Source: CAYQPF01 sp964419225
Lineage (GTDB): Bacteria > Cloacimonadota > Cloacimonadia > Cloacimonadales > CAYQPF01
Length of the DNA: 64,000 nucleotides
Assembly (NCBI GenBank): GCA_964419225.1
Contig: CAYQPF010000003.1
Span: forward strand, 49,048 to 113,047
Direction: 5' to 3'
The translations under genes and the position numbers were made by a program. The notes beneath the pieces were generated by a model that was given only the letters and a program-made list of their open reading frames with translations, did no database searches and was not told the DNA's origin. This document shows positions 28,314-38,800 of this stretch, in pieces; within the stretch, counting starts at the first letter, position 1; each line of letters opens with the position of its first letter.

Positions 28314-30728
28314 ATGCTTAAAAAATACACTTCCGGACTCTGGTACAATTTCAAAAAAGAACCCATAAATTATCTTATAGCTGTTCTGGCTGTATCATTT
28401 GGGTTATCTGCCTTTGTTCTATTATGGAATTTCTGTATGTTTTATTATAATTTCGACAAAGGAGAAAAGGATTGGCAGAATTGGTATCGTATTCGTACTA
28501 TTGTTCAGACATCAGAGGGTAAATTCACTCAGGGAAGTGAATTCTTTTACTTATTCGCTCCAATATTAAAGTCAAATATTCCCGAAATCAAGGACATGCT
28601 GTTAGATTCCGATAGATACTTTGTATTTAGTGCTGTTTGCGATGGCAAAAGATTTCAACTCAAAAACATTCACAATGTTTCCAAGAATTTTATTAAGCAT
28701 TATCAATTGAAATTCATCTATGGTAATCCTCAAAAAGCTCTCGACGACTTTCATAGCTTAATTATCAGTAAAAGTAAAAGTGAACTGATGTTTGGACCAG
28801 TTAATCCTGTCGGAAAAAATATCTATATCAACGGAAAACTCCGCTACACTGTTTCCGGTGTATTTGCCGATATTCCCCAAAATTATCATCTTAGAAGTGA
28901 TATATACGCTTATGATAATTGTTTTGAAATGCCTGCACGAGATTTTGAAAAGATCTATTTTGATCTGTTCGCTCCTGTGAGGTTTAAAATCCCTGACAAA
29001 TCACAAGTACTGGTTGTTGAAAGTAAAATCAACATACTTCTTGCTCAATATAGTAAAAGTTTAGGTTCAGAGACGATTAAAACTGTAAAACTGGATCCCA
29101 TCAACAGAATTCACTTCATTTCCGGACTCAATTCTGATAAAAAGACACTGAATATCATGAATATTCATACTGTTCTGTTTATTGGTATTATCCTTCTTTT
29201 GGCTGCTTTACTTAGCTTTCTTAATCTGCATTTACTGAATTGGAAAAGAAGGACTGAAGAGTTTTCTTTTCGTAAAGCTATAGGTGCAGAACCCAAAGAC
29301 CTTCTAATCCAGTTAGTAGCTGAATATGCTTTTCTTTTTATTTTCGCCGAACTCGTTGCTCTGGTTCTCTATCAATTGTCGTATGCAATCTTTGCTTCAG
29401 TTTGTGGGCATGATGTCTATCTTTACAATATTTTAACTCCACTGAAATTATTTGCGTTCATGCTTGTTCCCTTGATAATTGCTCTAATCTTAATCTTACC
29501 TCAGATATTCAAAACATCTTTTTCTCCTTACCTGAATGCAGAAAGAAGAGCAAAATCTAAGAGTTGGGGAAATGCGATAATTCTCTTTACTCAAATCACC
29601 ATCACTCTTACTTTCATTATTTCTGCTCTAATAATCTCCTCTCAAATGCATCTGATCAAAACATCAAACCTTGGTTACACACCAGACAATCTTCTGGAAT
29701 ATGATTATACTTCTGTTAACTTTATGCAGGGGATTGCTACTCCTCCCACAGTTATCAATTCCATAAAGACTCTTCCATATGTTACGGGTTGTACATCCTC
29801 TCAGCTTAGTATTGTTAGTGATGTTCCTGAGCCAAAAAATATCCAGGAAAGGCCTTTAACTTATTTAAAATTAAATAATAAAAATATACCGGTAAACTCA
29901 AAATATACCTGGGTTTATCCTGATTATTTTAGGCAAATGGGAATCAGAATAATAGCAGGACGAGAGTGTATTGCCGATTCCAAAACAGAAAAAATGGTTA
30001 ATAAAGCATTTGTGGATAAATACCTGCAAAACCAAAATCCACTCGGCAAACAATTATTCTTCACAAATAACGATTCTCTAAAAACCAAAGTCATCTCTAC
30101 AATATCAGGTGTTATAGATAATTATCAATTCTTTCCGCAATATTCTGAAGTCAAACCACTGATTTTTGGTACTACAAAAAATTATACAAATTATTTTCAA
30201 ATAAGATATGTGCCAGGCAAAAGAGATACTGTGAAAAAAGAATTGGATTCGCTCTTCACTATATTTTCTGGAAGCAGTTTCATGGGTTATGATAGTAAAG
30301 ATGTTAGTTCTGTTCTGGATTCTTTCTATCAGGAAGATAGTATCTACCTCATGATTATTGTTTTCTTTGCCTTGATGCTTTCAGTTCTTGTTTCCTTTAG
30401 TCTTTATTCGATTATGAGCTTGCATATCGATCGTCAGAAGAACGATATTACCCTGATGAAAGTCTGGGGGGCAGAGCCTAAACACATCTTAAGACAATAC
30501 GGTCGATCATATTTCTTTATCCTCTTGGCAGGTGTGGTAACAGGATCAATTGCTTCCTGGTATCTGACAACTCTATTCCTTAATCGTTTCGCACAGACAA
30601 TACCTTACACTTTCCCCTACTATTTAATTGGAATTCTGATAGTAGTCTTAATGGTTTTCATACCTTTAATTCTAAATATCAGACGCATTTACTATCAACA
30701 GTCAAATGATTCCCTTAGGTCTGAATGA
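28314..30728 (+). CDS. ABC transporter permease, MacB/FtsX family (first of two)
   Basis: This 804-residue inner-membrane protein has a duplicated MacB-PCD/FtsX arrangement. There is a first membrane helix (~18-40), a large periplasmic domain (~45-280), helices in ~285-405 including the conserved FRKAIGAEPKDLL coupling loop, then a second helix near 418-440, a second periplasmic domain and a final FtsX block from ~680 with LMKVWGAEPKHIL. FtsX/MacB permeases are mechanotransmitters that drive periplasmic partners using a cytoplasmic ATPase, here probably the LolD-like protein encoded downstream. A closely similar permease lies on the other side of that ATPase gene. The N-terminus (KEPINYLIAVLAVSFGLSAF) is nearly matched in the second copy. 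The substrate is unknown. Confidence 0.88.
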   Translation: MLKKYTSGLWYNFKKEPINYLIAVLAVSFGLSAFVLLWNFCMFYYNFDKGEKDWQNWYRIRTIVQTSEGKFTQGSEFFYLFAPILKSNIPEIKDMLLDSDRYFVFSAVCDGKRFQLKNIHNVSKNFIKHYQLKFIYGNPQKALDDFHSLIISKSKSELMFGPVNPVGKNIYINGKLRYTVSGVFADIPQNYHLRSDIYAYDNCFEMPARDFEKIYFDLFAPVRFKIPDKSQVLVVESKINILLAQYSKSLGSETIKTVKLDPINRIHFISGLNSDKKTLNIMNIHTVLFIGIILLLAALLSFLNLHLLNWKRRTEEFSFRKAIGAEPKDLLIQLVAEYAFLFIFAELVALVLYQLSYAIFASVCGHDVYLYNILTPLKLFAFMLVPLIIALILILPQIFKTSFSPYLNAERRAKSKSWGNAIILFTQITITLTFIISALIISSQMHLIKTSNLGYTPDNLLEYDYTSVNFMQGIATPPTVINSIKTLPYVTGCTSSQLSIVSDVPEPKNIQERPLTYLKLNNKNIPVNSKYTWVYPDYFRQMGIRIIAGRECIADSKTEKMVNKAFVDKYLQNQNPLGKQLFFTNNDSLKTKVISTISGVIDNYQFFPQYSEVKPLIFGTTKNYTNYFQIRYVPGKRDTVKKELDSLFTIFSGSSFMGYDSKDVSSVLDSFYQEDSIYLMIIVFFALMLSVLVSFSLYSIMSLHIDRQKNDITLMKVWGAEPKHILRQYGRSYFFILLAGVVTGSIASWYLTTLFLNRFAQTIPYTFPYYLIGILIVVLMVFIPLILNIRRIYYQQSNDSLRSE

Positions 30729-30796
30729 AAATAATATGAATAAAAATAAACTACATACAGTCAATATCCAATCAGATTGTCTCTGCCTAGGTCTTA

Positions 30797-30829
30797 CTGG
30801 CACCTGGCACCTGACACCTGATACCTGAC
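30797..30829. repeat. Quasi-periodic CACCTGA/GGCACCT repeat
   Basis: About four 7-8-nt units of the type CTGGCAC / CTGACAC / CTGATAC lie in the 116-bp gap between the permease and ATPase genes. This is one of several such degenerate stretches found only between genes in this window. Confidence 0.6.
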
Positions 30830-30844
30830 GAAATAGGAGTACAC

Positions 30845-31504
30845 ATGATTAAAGCTAGCAAACTTACCAAGATCTACTACACTGATGAAGTAGAAACTAC
30901 TGCTGTTAATGCAGTAAATTTTCAGATCCAACCTAATGAATTTGTGGCTATTAAGGGGCCTTCAGGTTGTGGTAAATCAACCTTACTCAATCTTCTTGGC
31001 TTACTCGACTCACCTTCAGCCGGAGACCTGGAAATTCTGGGACAAAATGTCACTAAACTTAACGAACTTCAACGCACCCGTATGAGAAAAGGTAAAATTG
31101 GTTTTATCTTCCAGAAATTTGATCTTATCGAGTCTCTCAATGTCTTTTCCAATGTGGAACTGCCTCTTTTATATCTGGACATGGAAAAAGAAGAACGCAC
31201 TAAACGTGTTAATGAGATTTTACAAAGATTAAGTCTTTCCCACAGAGCTAAACACTTCCCAGCCCAGCTATCAGGCGGTCAGCAGCAACGTGTGGCAGTA
31301 GCCCGATGCTTTGTTTCGAATCCTGATTTGATTCTGGCTGATGAGCCTACAGGTAATCTGGATTCCCAAAATGGTCTGGATGTGATGAATCTCCTCAAGG
31401 AATTCCACGCAGAAGGTAAAACTATTATCATGGTTACGCATGATGATAAATTTGCTTCCTTTGCCCAAAGAACAATTAAGCTGCTTGATGGACAGATAGT
31501 ATAG
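30845..31504 (+). CDS. ABC transporter ATP-binding protein, LolD/MacB type
   Basis: This 219-residue nucleotide-binding subunit has all expected motifs: Walker A GPSGCGKST at 38-46, the Q-loop region FIFQKFDLI near 93, signature LSGGQQQR near 141, Walker B LILADEPTG near 160 and the switch histidine in MVTHDD near 196. The length and the short N-terminal strand with ETTAVNAVNF match the LolD/MacB/FtsE class, which powers FtsX-type permeases. It is flanked by the two homologous permease genes and preceded by an adaptor gene, so one ATPase may serve a permease heterodimer. The Shine-Dalgarno AGGAG at 30835-30839 fixes the start. Confidence 0.95.
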   Translation: MIKASKLTKIYYTDEVETTAVNAVNFQIQPNEFVAIKGPSGCGKSTLLNLLGLLDSPSAGDLEILGQNVTKLNELQRTRMRKGKIGFIFQKFDLIESLNVFSNVELPLLYLDMEKEERTKRVNEILQRLSLSHRAKHFPAQLSGGQQQRVAVARCFVSNPDLILADEPTGNLDSQNGLDVMNLLKEFHAEGKTIIMVTHDDKFASFAQRTIKLLDGQIV

Positions 31505-31593
31505 GACAATTATTAATTATTAATTGGGGAGAAAGAAAAAACAGCAGGACTAGAGTTGTCGCTGACTATCCCGGCAGTAAAAAGGATTAAACT

Positions 31594-33999
31594 ATGATTA
31601 AAAAGTATTTATTAAGTCTCTTACATAATATCAAAAAGGAACCATTTAACTTTCTAATTGCTATCTTGGCAGTAGCAATTGGGTTATCTGCATTTACATT
31701 GCTCTTAAATTTCTCTCTCTTCTATTTCAATTTTGACAAAGGCGAAAAAGACTGGCAGAATTGGTATAGAGCTAGAATTATAACTCAGGATTCACCTGGA
31801 AACTTTACAAAAGATTGCTACTTCTATGTGGATTTTGTTCCATACATAAGGCAGGAAAATCCTGAAATAAAAGATCACCTGACAGATTTTAATACAAATA
31901 TAAAAATGAATTTGATCTGTAACGGCAAAAAAATTACAATGCCCGGGTTTAATTTAGTTACGGCAAACTTCGCAGAGCATTATAAACTAAGATTCATTTA
32001 TGGAGATCCTAAGAAAGCAATTGTTGATAAGGGTCTGATAATAAGCAGAAGTGCAAATAACAGATTATTTAATGGGAAAAACTCCATTGGGACAAAATTA
32101 TACTTCAATAATAATCTACGTTTTATTGTTACCGGTGTTTTCGAAGATATTCCAAAGAATTTTCATTATCGGAGTGATTACTATACCCTGCAGTATAATA
32201 ATCCGGATTTGAAAACCCAAATTAGCGAATGGTCCTTTTACGGATTTGAGCATGTAAGATTCATGATTCCGGATAAAGCAAAAATTCCTGCTGTTGAAGC
32301 AAGAATTAATAAGTTATTCAAAAATCATACAGGTAAGCTTGGTATGCATAATAACATAACGGTAAAACTTGATCCTATCCACTCCTTGCATTTTACACAA
32401 GGATTGAATAATGATAAGAAAACAATCAACCCATCGAAAATATATTCCGTATTTATTGTAGGAATTCTACTTCTCTTTGCAGCATTGCTTAGCTTTCTCA
32501 ACCTGCATATCTTACATTGGAAAAAGAGAATTGAAGAGTTTTCTTTCCGCAAAGCCATTGGTGCAGAGCCTAAAGATCTTCTTATGCAGCTTTTGTACGA
32601 ATACTCTTTTCTTTTTATTCTCTCAGAAATGGTTGCTTTGATTATATATTTCTTTGCATATCCTATATTTGCTCAATTATGTGGACATGACATTATTCTT
32701 TATAATATCTTTAGTCCTTTAAAACTGAGTCTGTTTCTCGGAATTCCTCTACTATTGGCTATACTTCTTGCCATACCACAGATTTATAAAATAGCATCAT
32801 CTCCATATTTAGATTCAGAAAATCGCAGAAACAGTAAAAATTTGGGTAACAATCTGATACTATTTGCTCAAATAACCTTAACACTCATTTTCTTAATTTC
32901 AGGGCAAGTCATCTATTCGCAAATTCACTTTATAAAAAGTGTTAATTTGGGCTATGATCAACATAACCTCATAGAAATAAACTATATTAGTGCTACGTTT
33001 CCTAATCAGATTGCTCCTAAAACAGTAATTCAAGCTGTCAGAACTCTGCCTCATATTACCAGATTATCAGGATCTCAATTCAGTGTGATTAATGAAAGTG
33101 AGAATTGCTCTGAAATATTAGCATCACCCAATACCTTCCTTAACATAAATAATAAATTAAAACCTATTAAGGCTAAACTGGCTGGCTTTTATCCTGATTT
33201 CAATACTAATTTGAAAATTAAAGTTCTTTCAGGAAGAATGCCAAACTCAGGGGCTAAAGAATTTATTGTAAATAAGACATTTGTTAATCAATACTGTTCA
33301 AAAATCAATCCCTTAGGATTAGAAATAATTTCAATATCAGATGATTCTACAAAAACAAGAACCACTTCAAAAATTACAGGAGTTATGGATGATTGTTACT
33401 TTTTCCCGGTTCATGCTTCGATACAACCTCTAATGTTCTGGAGTAGTGAGGAATTTGTCCATTTTTTTCAAGTTGGATATAATAAAAGTAATAAAGAATT
33501 AGCAAGAAAGGAATTGGATTCACTGTTTACTAAGTTTGAAGGACAAGGGTTACATGCGTACGATAGCAAAGATGTGGAATTAACAGTTCAAGCTTTCTAT
33601 AAAGAAGACAACTTATATCTTTTAATAATTTCCTTTATCGCTATTCTTCTTCTGATCCTAACCATATTCAGTCTTTATTCAATTACCAGTATCCATCTGG
33701 ACAGACAAAAAAACGATATCACCTTAATGAAAGTCTGGGGTGCAGAACCCAAACATATTTTCAAGAAGTACAGTAAGTATTACTTAATCATCTTTGGGCT
33801 AAGTTCGATTGCAGGGATAGCTGTATCATATTATCTGACGAGTCTTTTTCTTAGTCGATTTTCCCAAACAATCGAGGTGACCTTCCAGTACTATTTCATT
33901 GGGTTGCTTATTACTGCACTGATTGTCGTTATCCCTTTGATTATCAATATCAGAAGGATCTATTACCAAAAATCGTCAGATACGTTAAGATCGGAATAA
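31594..33999 (+). CDS. ABC transporter permease, MacB/FtsX family (second of two)
   Basis: This 801-residue protein is a paralogue of the permease encoded upstream, collinear over its full length. The same features occur: N-terminal helix, first periplasmic domain with FDKGEKDWQNWYR, FtsX block with FRKAIGAEPKDLL near 325, second helix near 415, second periplasmic domain and final FtsX block with LMKVWGAEPKHIF near 715. The membrane segments and coupling loops are most alike and the periplasmic domains most divergent, which fits two subunits of one heterodimer that each contact the substrate or adaptor differently. The gene ends the ABC cluster; no clear terminator follows. Confidence 0.88.
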   Translation: MIKKYLLSLLHNIKKEPFNFLIAILAVAIGLSAFTLLLNFSLFYFNFDKGEKDWQNWYRARIITQDSPGNFTKDCYFYVDFVPYIRQENPEIKDHLTDFNTNIKMNLICNGKKITMPGFNLVTANFAEHYKLRFIYGDPKKAIVDKGLIISRSANNRLFNGKNSIGTKLYFNNNLRFIVTGVFEDIPKNFHYRSDYYTLQYNNPDLKTQISEWSFYGFEHVRFMIPDKAKIPAVEARINKLFKNHTGKLGMHNNITVKLDPIHSLHFTQGLNNDKKTINPSKIYSVFIVGILLLFAALLSFLNLHILHWKKRIEEFSFRKAIGAEPKDLLMQLLYEYSFLFILSEMVALIIYFFAYPIFAQLCGHDIILYNIFSPLKLSLFLGIPLLLAILLAIPQIYKIASSPYLDSENRRNSKNLGNNLILFAQITLTLIFLISGQVIYSQIHFIKSVNLGYDQHNLIEINYISATFPNQIAPKTVIQAVRTLPHITRLSGSQFSVINESENCSEILASPNTFLNINNKLKPIKAKLAGFYPDFNTNLKIKVLSGRMPNSGAKEFIVNKTFVNQYCSKINPLGLEIISISDDSTKTRTTSKITGVMDDCYFFPVHASIQPLMFWSSEEFVHFFQVGYNKSNKELARKELDSLFTKFEGQGLHAYDSKDVELTVQAFYKEDNLYLLIISFIAILLLILTIFSLYSITSIHLDRQKNDITLMKVWGAEPKHIFKKYSKYYLIIFGLSSIAGIAVSYYLTSLFLSRFSQTIEVTFQYYFIGLLITALIVVIPLIINIRRIYYQKSSDTLRSE

Positions 34000-34081
34000 G
34001 AGAGCTGAGTTTAAAAACTTGACTAACTTCTAAGATAATTATACTTTACTTAAAACTATAATTATAAAGTGAGATTGGGAT

Positions 34082-35776
34082 ATGAATCAGTTTATTACAC
34101 TGAATACAATCATGGGAAATGGTAAATCATATCAAATACCCATGTATCAAAGGGATTATTCTTGGGATAAAGAAGACTGGGAAGACTTATGGAATGATAT
34201 TTTAGAGCTTCCTCAGGATCGCACTCATTATCTGGGCTATTTAGTTCTTCAACAAATGAATGAAACCGAGGAAACTTTTTGGGTAATTGACGGTCAACAA
34301 CGTCTTACAACTGTCTCACTGATAGCTCTTGCCATTATAGCTCTGCTCAAAAAGTGGAGTGAACAGGGAATTGAACAAGATAATAATAAAATCAGATACG
34401 AAAAGGAAATTGAAAGATACTTGGGTAACTTTTCAACTTCTAAACTCACCCTCAGTCCTAAACTTACTCTTAATCGAAACAATAATGATTTTTATAAAAG
34501 TTGGATGTTGAACTTTAGGCAACCACCTTCCTTATCTAAATTAAAACCTTCTACTAAATTGATGCAACAAGCTTTCAATTTCTACTATCAAAAAATTGAA
34601 GAAATGTTTGATACTCAAAAGTCAGGTGCTGAGTTAACTGATTTCCTCGAAAAAACTATCGGTAATGGATTAGTATTCACTACTATTTCTGTGCAAAATG
34701 ACTTAGATGCTTTTAAAGTATTTGAGACCCTGAATGCTCGTGGAGTTAAATTATCACCTGCAGATTTATTAAAAAACTACTTGTTTAGTCAGGTTTCCAA
34801 AAGCAGTCAGCTTGAACTTGATGAATCTGAAAGAAGATGGCAAAACATCAATGATACTTTAAGAAACAATGAAATCTCTACGTATTTACGACATTATTGG
34901 AATAGTAAATATAAACTTAAAAGACAACCTGAACTATTTAAAGCTCTTAAAAAAGAAATCAGTGAATCTGGTAATCCTGCTATTCGAGCCTTTGATTTGT
35001 TAAGTGATTTAGAATATCAGGTGGTATATTATTCAGCATTTGGTAATCCGAGTGATGATCTTTGGAACAAGAGTGAAAGAAAGTATCTTAAAGTACTTAA
35101 TTTGCTTGAAGTCACAACTTGTTACTCCTTGATGCTAGCTGCACTTCATAAGTTGAACAGATTGCATTTTGAAGTAATTTTAAGAGAATTAGTTCAAATT
35201 ACTTTAAGATATAATCTCAGTGGTTTAAATCCGAATGAAGCTGAAAGACTTTTTTCTGAAGTAGCTAACAGAATTTCCAATAATGAATTAACTGATCCAA
35301 GAAGCATAGCCTTAGCTCTTAAGCCTATTTATGTACCTAACGATAATTTCGAAATAGCTTTTTCCAGTCTTAGTATCAGTACCCGTCGCAAAAAAGATTT
35401 AGTTAAATATTTGCTGATTAGTATTGAAAATCAGATTTCTAATTCAGATTATCAATTTGAAGATGCTTCTTCTACAATTGAACATATTCTACCTGAAAAC
35501 CCTGGCATCATCTGGGAAGATAATTTTCCGCCGGATATCCAGGAAGAATTCATATATCGTGTCGGCAATTATACCTTGCTTTCTGCCAGTGTTAACAACA
35601 AGCTAAATAATGAAATGTCTTTTTCAGATAAGTTAAAACAATATGAACAATCCAAATATAAGTTGTCTAATGAGTATTGCCAATATGATAAATTTACTCC
35701 CGAAATCATTCAACTCCGCCAGGATCAAATGGCTAAAGTAGCCAAAGGAATTTGGAAAAGCTCGTTTATTGTATAG
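34082..35776 (+). CDS. DUF262-DUF1524 protein, GmrSD-like type IV restriction candidate (copy 1)
   Basis: This 564-residue protein has an N-terminal DUF262 (ParB/sulfiredoxin-like) domain with YQRDYSW at 22-28 and the hallmark DGQQR at 70-74, then FETLNARGVKLSPADLLKNY near 215, and a C-terminal DUF1524 HNH-type nuclease with H468 in IEHILPENP and RVGNYTLLSASVNNKL near 494. In GmrSD, SspE and BrxU relatives, the DUF262 domain hydrolyses or senses nucleotide and the HNH domain cuts modified DNA. It is collinear with the DUF262-DUF1524 gene at 39929, and a SIR2 gene on the opposite strand lies between them, its 3' end only 26 bp away. A TTGACT hexamer at 34019 may be a -35 element. The target modification is unknown. 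Confidence 0.88.
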   Translation: MNQFITLNTIMGNGKSYQIPMYQRDYSWDKEDWEDLWNDILELPQDRTHYLGYLVLQQMNETEETFWVIDGQQRLTTVSLIALAIIALLKKWSEQGIEQDNNKIRYEKEIERYLGNFSTSKLTLSPKLTLNRNNNDFYKSWMLNFRQPPSLSKLKPSTKLMQQAFNFYYQKIEEMFDTQKSGAELTDFLEKTIGNGLVFTTISVQNDLDAFKVFETLNARGVKLSPADLLKNYLFSQVSKSSQLELDESERRWQNINDTLRNNEISTYLRHYWNSKYKLKRQPELFKALKKEISESGNPAIRAFDLLSDLEYQVVYYSAFGNPSDDLWNKSERKYLKVLNLLEVTTCYSLMLAALHKLNRLHFEVILRELVQITLRYNLSGLNPNEAERLFSEVANRISNNELTDPRSIALALKPIYVPNDNFEIAFSSLSISTRRKKDLVKYLLISIENQISNSDYQFEDASSTIEHILPENPGIIWEDNFPPDIQEEFIYRVGNYTLLSASVNNKLNNEMSFSDKLKQYEQSKYKLSNEYCQYDKFTPEIIQLRQDQMAKVAKGIWKSSFIV

Positions 35777-35802
35777 TACTCTGTTATTCTATTTAAAACA
35801 AA

Positions 35803-38800
35803 TCAATTCTTTGGTTTGCTTTTCTTCGGATTCGCATTAGATAAATACTTTCTGTTCTTCTCTAATACATTATCTAAAAAGGTATGTCCATATTCTTGGT
35901 ACTTAATACAGATTCTTAATGCTAGTTCGCTGTCTTTCTTAAATAGGGTATCCACAATTTCAGTAATTTTTTCCTTCTCTGAGAATCGACAAAACTCCTC
36001 ATTTAACAAGGCATATAACAACTCACCTACAGGTTTTGGAGTTTCCTTCAAATGAGGTATCAAACTATTCACAAACAAATATGTTGTATGTCTATTTTTT
36101 AGGAACTTAATGGAGTATTTTAACAAAGCTAATATTTCTTTATCGATTTTATCTACTATAGATAGCCAATTGACTAAACTAGCAGCTACTTGTTCAAATG
36201 CTTCACTATCTTTTTTGCTCAGTTCTTTATGGAGCTTTTTCCAAAGTAGTTTAATTTTTATTTTGTTCTCTGGTTTAACACTTTCTTTAGATCTCCAAAA
36301 GAATTTAATGAGTGGTCTAAGTAAATCAGGGGCATCAGAGTGAATCAAACGAGAAATAAGACTTTTTCTATCTTTCAATTTCTCAATACCTTTTAAATAG
36401 GCAATACCTATGTGCTGAGATAATCTATCATTAATATTTTCATTAGCAAACTGGTATGTTAGTGCATGTTGATAATGATTATTTTCCTTCAGTACTGTAT
36501 ATATGTCTAAATACCAGTATGAAGCATTATACAGATATCCTGTAAAAGAAGCTTCCCAATAGTGTTTTTCTTTCCAAGGAAAAATTAAACTCAAGTTGCT
36601 TGTCACCCAGTCTTTGTCTAAAACCCAGAAATCAACTAAATAAATTCCGAGTATTGTATAAAACTCCAGTGGCTTACTGTCACTACTTTTCAAATATCCA
36701 TTAAAAATCTTATCCTTTATTTCAGGGTCCCATTTAATCCCATTAACCTTGTTCTCGCTGGTATATCTTCTATTTAGGTTTATAAAAGCTGTGAAAATTT
36801 TCGATGCATTGGAATTCAAAGCCTTATCCAGAATTTCTTTTCTTTCATAACTCTCCAACTCCATTTTTTCTTCAAGCATGAACATTAAAGTCTTTACTCT
36901 CTCATAGTAATTGTATTCAAAGCATGTTTCTATTCTTATAGTACCAGCATTTATTAATTCAGCTATTGTAGATGTAACCCATTCCCGATGATCAATATCC
37001 TCTTTCTTGTAAACTTGAGCCCAAAAATCATCAGAAAGAACTAGATTCTCCATAAATGTTAAAATCCCCTCCCAATCTAATTTATGTTGGTCTTTCAAAT
37101 AATTCAGAAATCCCCATAGAATAAAATAGAGATAATAGTTATCAACATTGAGCAGTGGGGATAAATCTTTATATTTTAAGGGATTAGCATAAATTAGTTG
37201 TCTTAATTCTACGGCTAATCCGTTTTTACTCGGAGAATCAAACCTTTCTTCAGGTTCAAATTCTATAAGTATTTTTGCTATCTCCTCAACACTCTTTGTA
37301 CCTAATTCTTCAATTTCATAAGGACTCTTAGGTACGGTTAAATAACTGCCTAAATTCCTAAACTCTGGATTCTCTATTTCATCAGGACATATAGAGTTGA
37401 ATTTATCATAAAGCTCCTTTATTCTCGAAGATGGATTTTCCATTAAAGCAAAAACCCATTGCTTTTGATGATAAGCGAGTGCCCTTTCCTTCTTTGATTC
37501 TTCATAACCTACAGGGAAATCTGGGTTTATAGCATTTACCCAGGGAATAAAAATATCCAACTCTTTATCAAGGATATTTGAAGCATTCTGATGAAGAATT
37601 TCATAAACTTCTTGATCCACATAGGGTACTTCCAATGGGTTATGCTCTAAATCCCAAAATAAATCTTTCAATTCCGCATAGTGTTTATTGATCATGTACA
37701 GTGCTATTCTAATAAATATTGTCTCCTTCTTAGAAAGCAAATCATTAACAGCATCTTTTCTTAAGCTTAGTGTTAAATTGTCTAATACGCTGCATGCAAA
37801 GCTGACAATTAAGCTATCGTATTCTTGGTTTTGGGAAGAATCGTTCATTGATGTTATTTTTGGAATAGAATAGATGTTAAATTGAAAAGGATCTTCAGTA
37901 AGTATTGCAGAAATCTTTCCAATGCAGATATTGAATACATCTATTGAACAAATTCTGGAAATGTCTTTATAATACTCTTTTAAAACTTCTGCCAGCCAAT
38001 AGTCATCAAATATAGGTTTTAGTTCAATACCTATGATAGAAGTGCTTGTTATATTATAGTCTGTTACAATATCTATTAGTTCCAATAACATTTCTGATTT
38101 ATTGTTAAAAATCAATAATGGAATAATCTCTTTATCGATTTCATCTGATATTAAGTAACTTGCATATTCAGAATTAAGTAAAGTTTTTATTAATTGGATA
38201 TCTTCTATGTTGATTCTTTCAATAGGTAGTTTGAAAATTATACTAATTATGCACCAGTTTATCCAAGAATTCTTAACTAAGCAATTTTCTTCACTTAAAA
38301 ATCTCGCTATGTCTCGTGCTATTTTTTCAACTAAATCTATAGATTCTACTTCAGGATTCTTTTGCAGATAAGTCGCAGTATTTCGTAAGTAAATTAGTAT
38401 ATCCCAACGCTCTATGTTTTCTTTAGAATCATCGGTCATTTCACTATTTAAGCTCAGTGGGCTGAAATATTCTTTATCAAACAAGGGTTGCAATAGCTCT
38501 AAATGAGGATATTCCACTATTGCAAGATTTGCAAAAAAGAATGTATAGTTCATTTTATCTACTTTTATAAAAGAAACTAGAAAATTTATGTCACCTTTGA
38601 CTATTGGAAATTCTTGTGAAAGAGTATTTTTAACTTTTAACAAATTATCACTCATGATAATTGGAGAAAGGGTTACATCTTTATTCCACTCTTTTAAAAC
38701 ATTGATTAACTCTAAATAGCTGTTAACATCTTTATTATACCTTATCGCTTCTATTCCTAGTGACTTATAATAATTTTTATAGTATTCAAAAACACTCTCT

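Noticed and set aside
28076..28321. 81-codon + strand frame between adaptor and permease
   Set aside because: It runs through the DnaA-box phrase, a palindrome and a quasi-periodic repeat and overlaps the start of the permease gene; it has no ribosome site, and the protein looks random.
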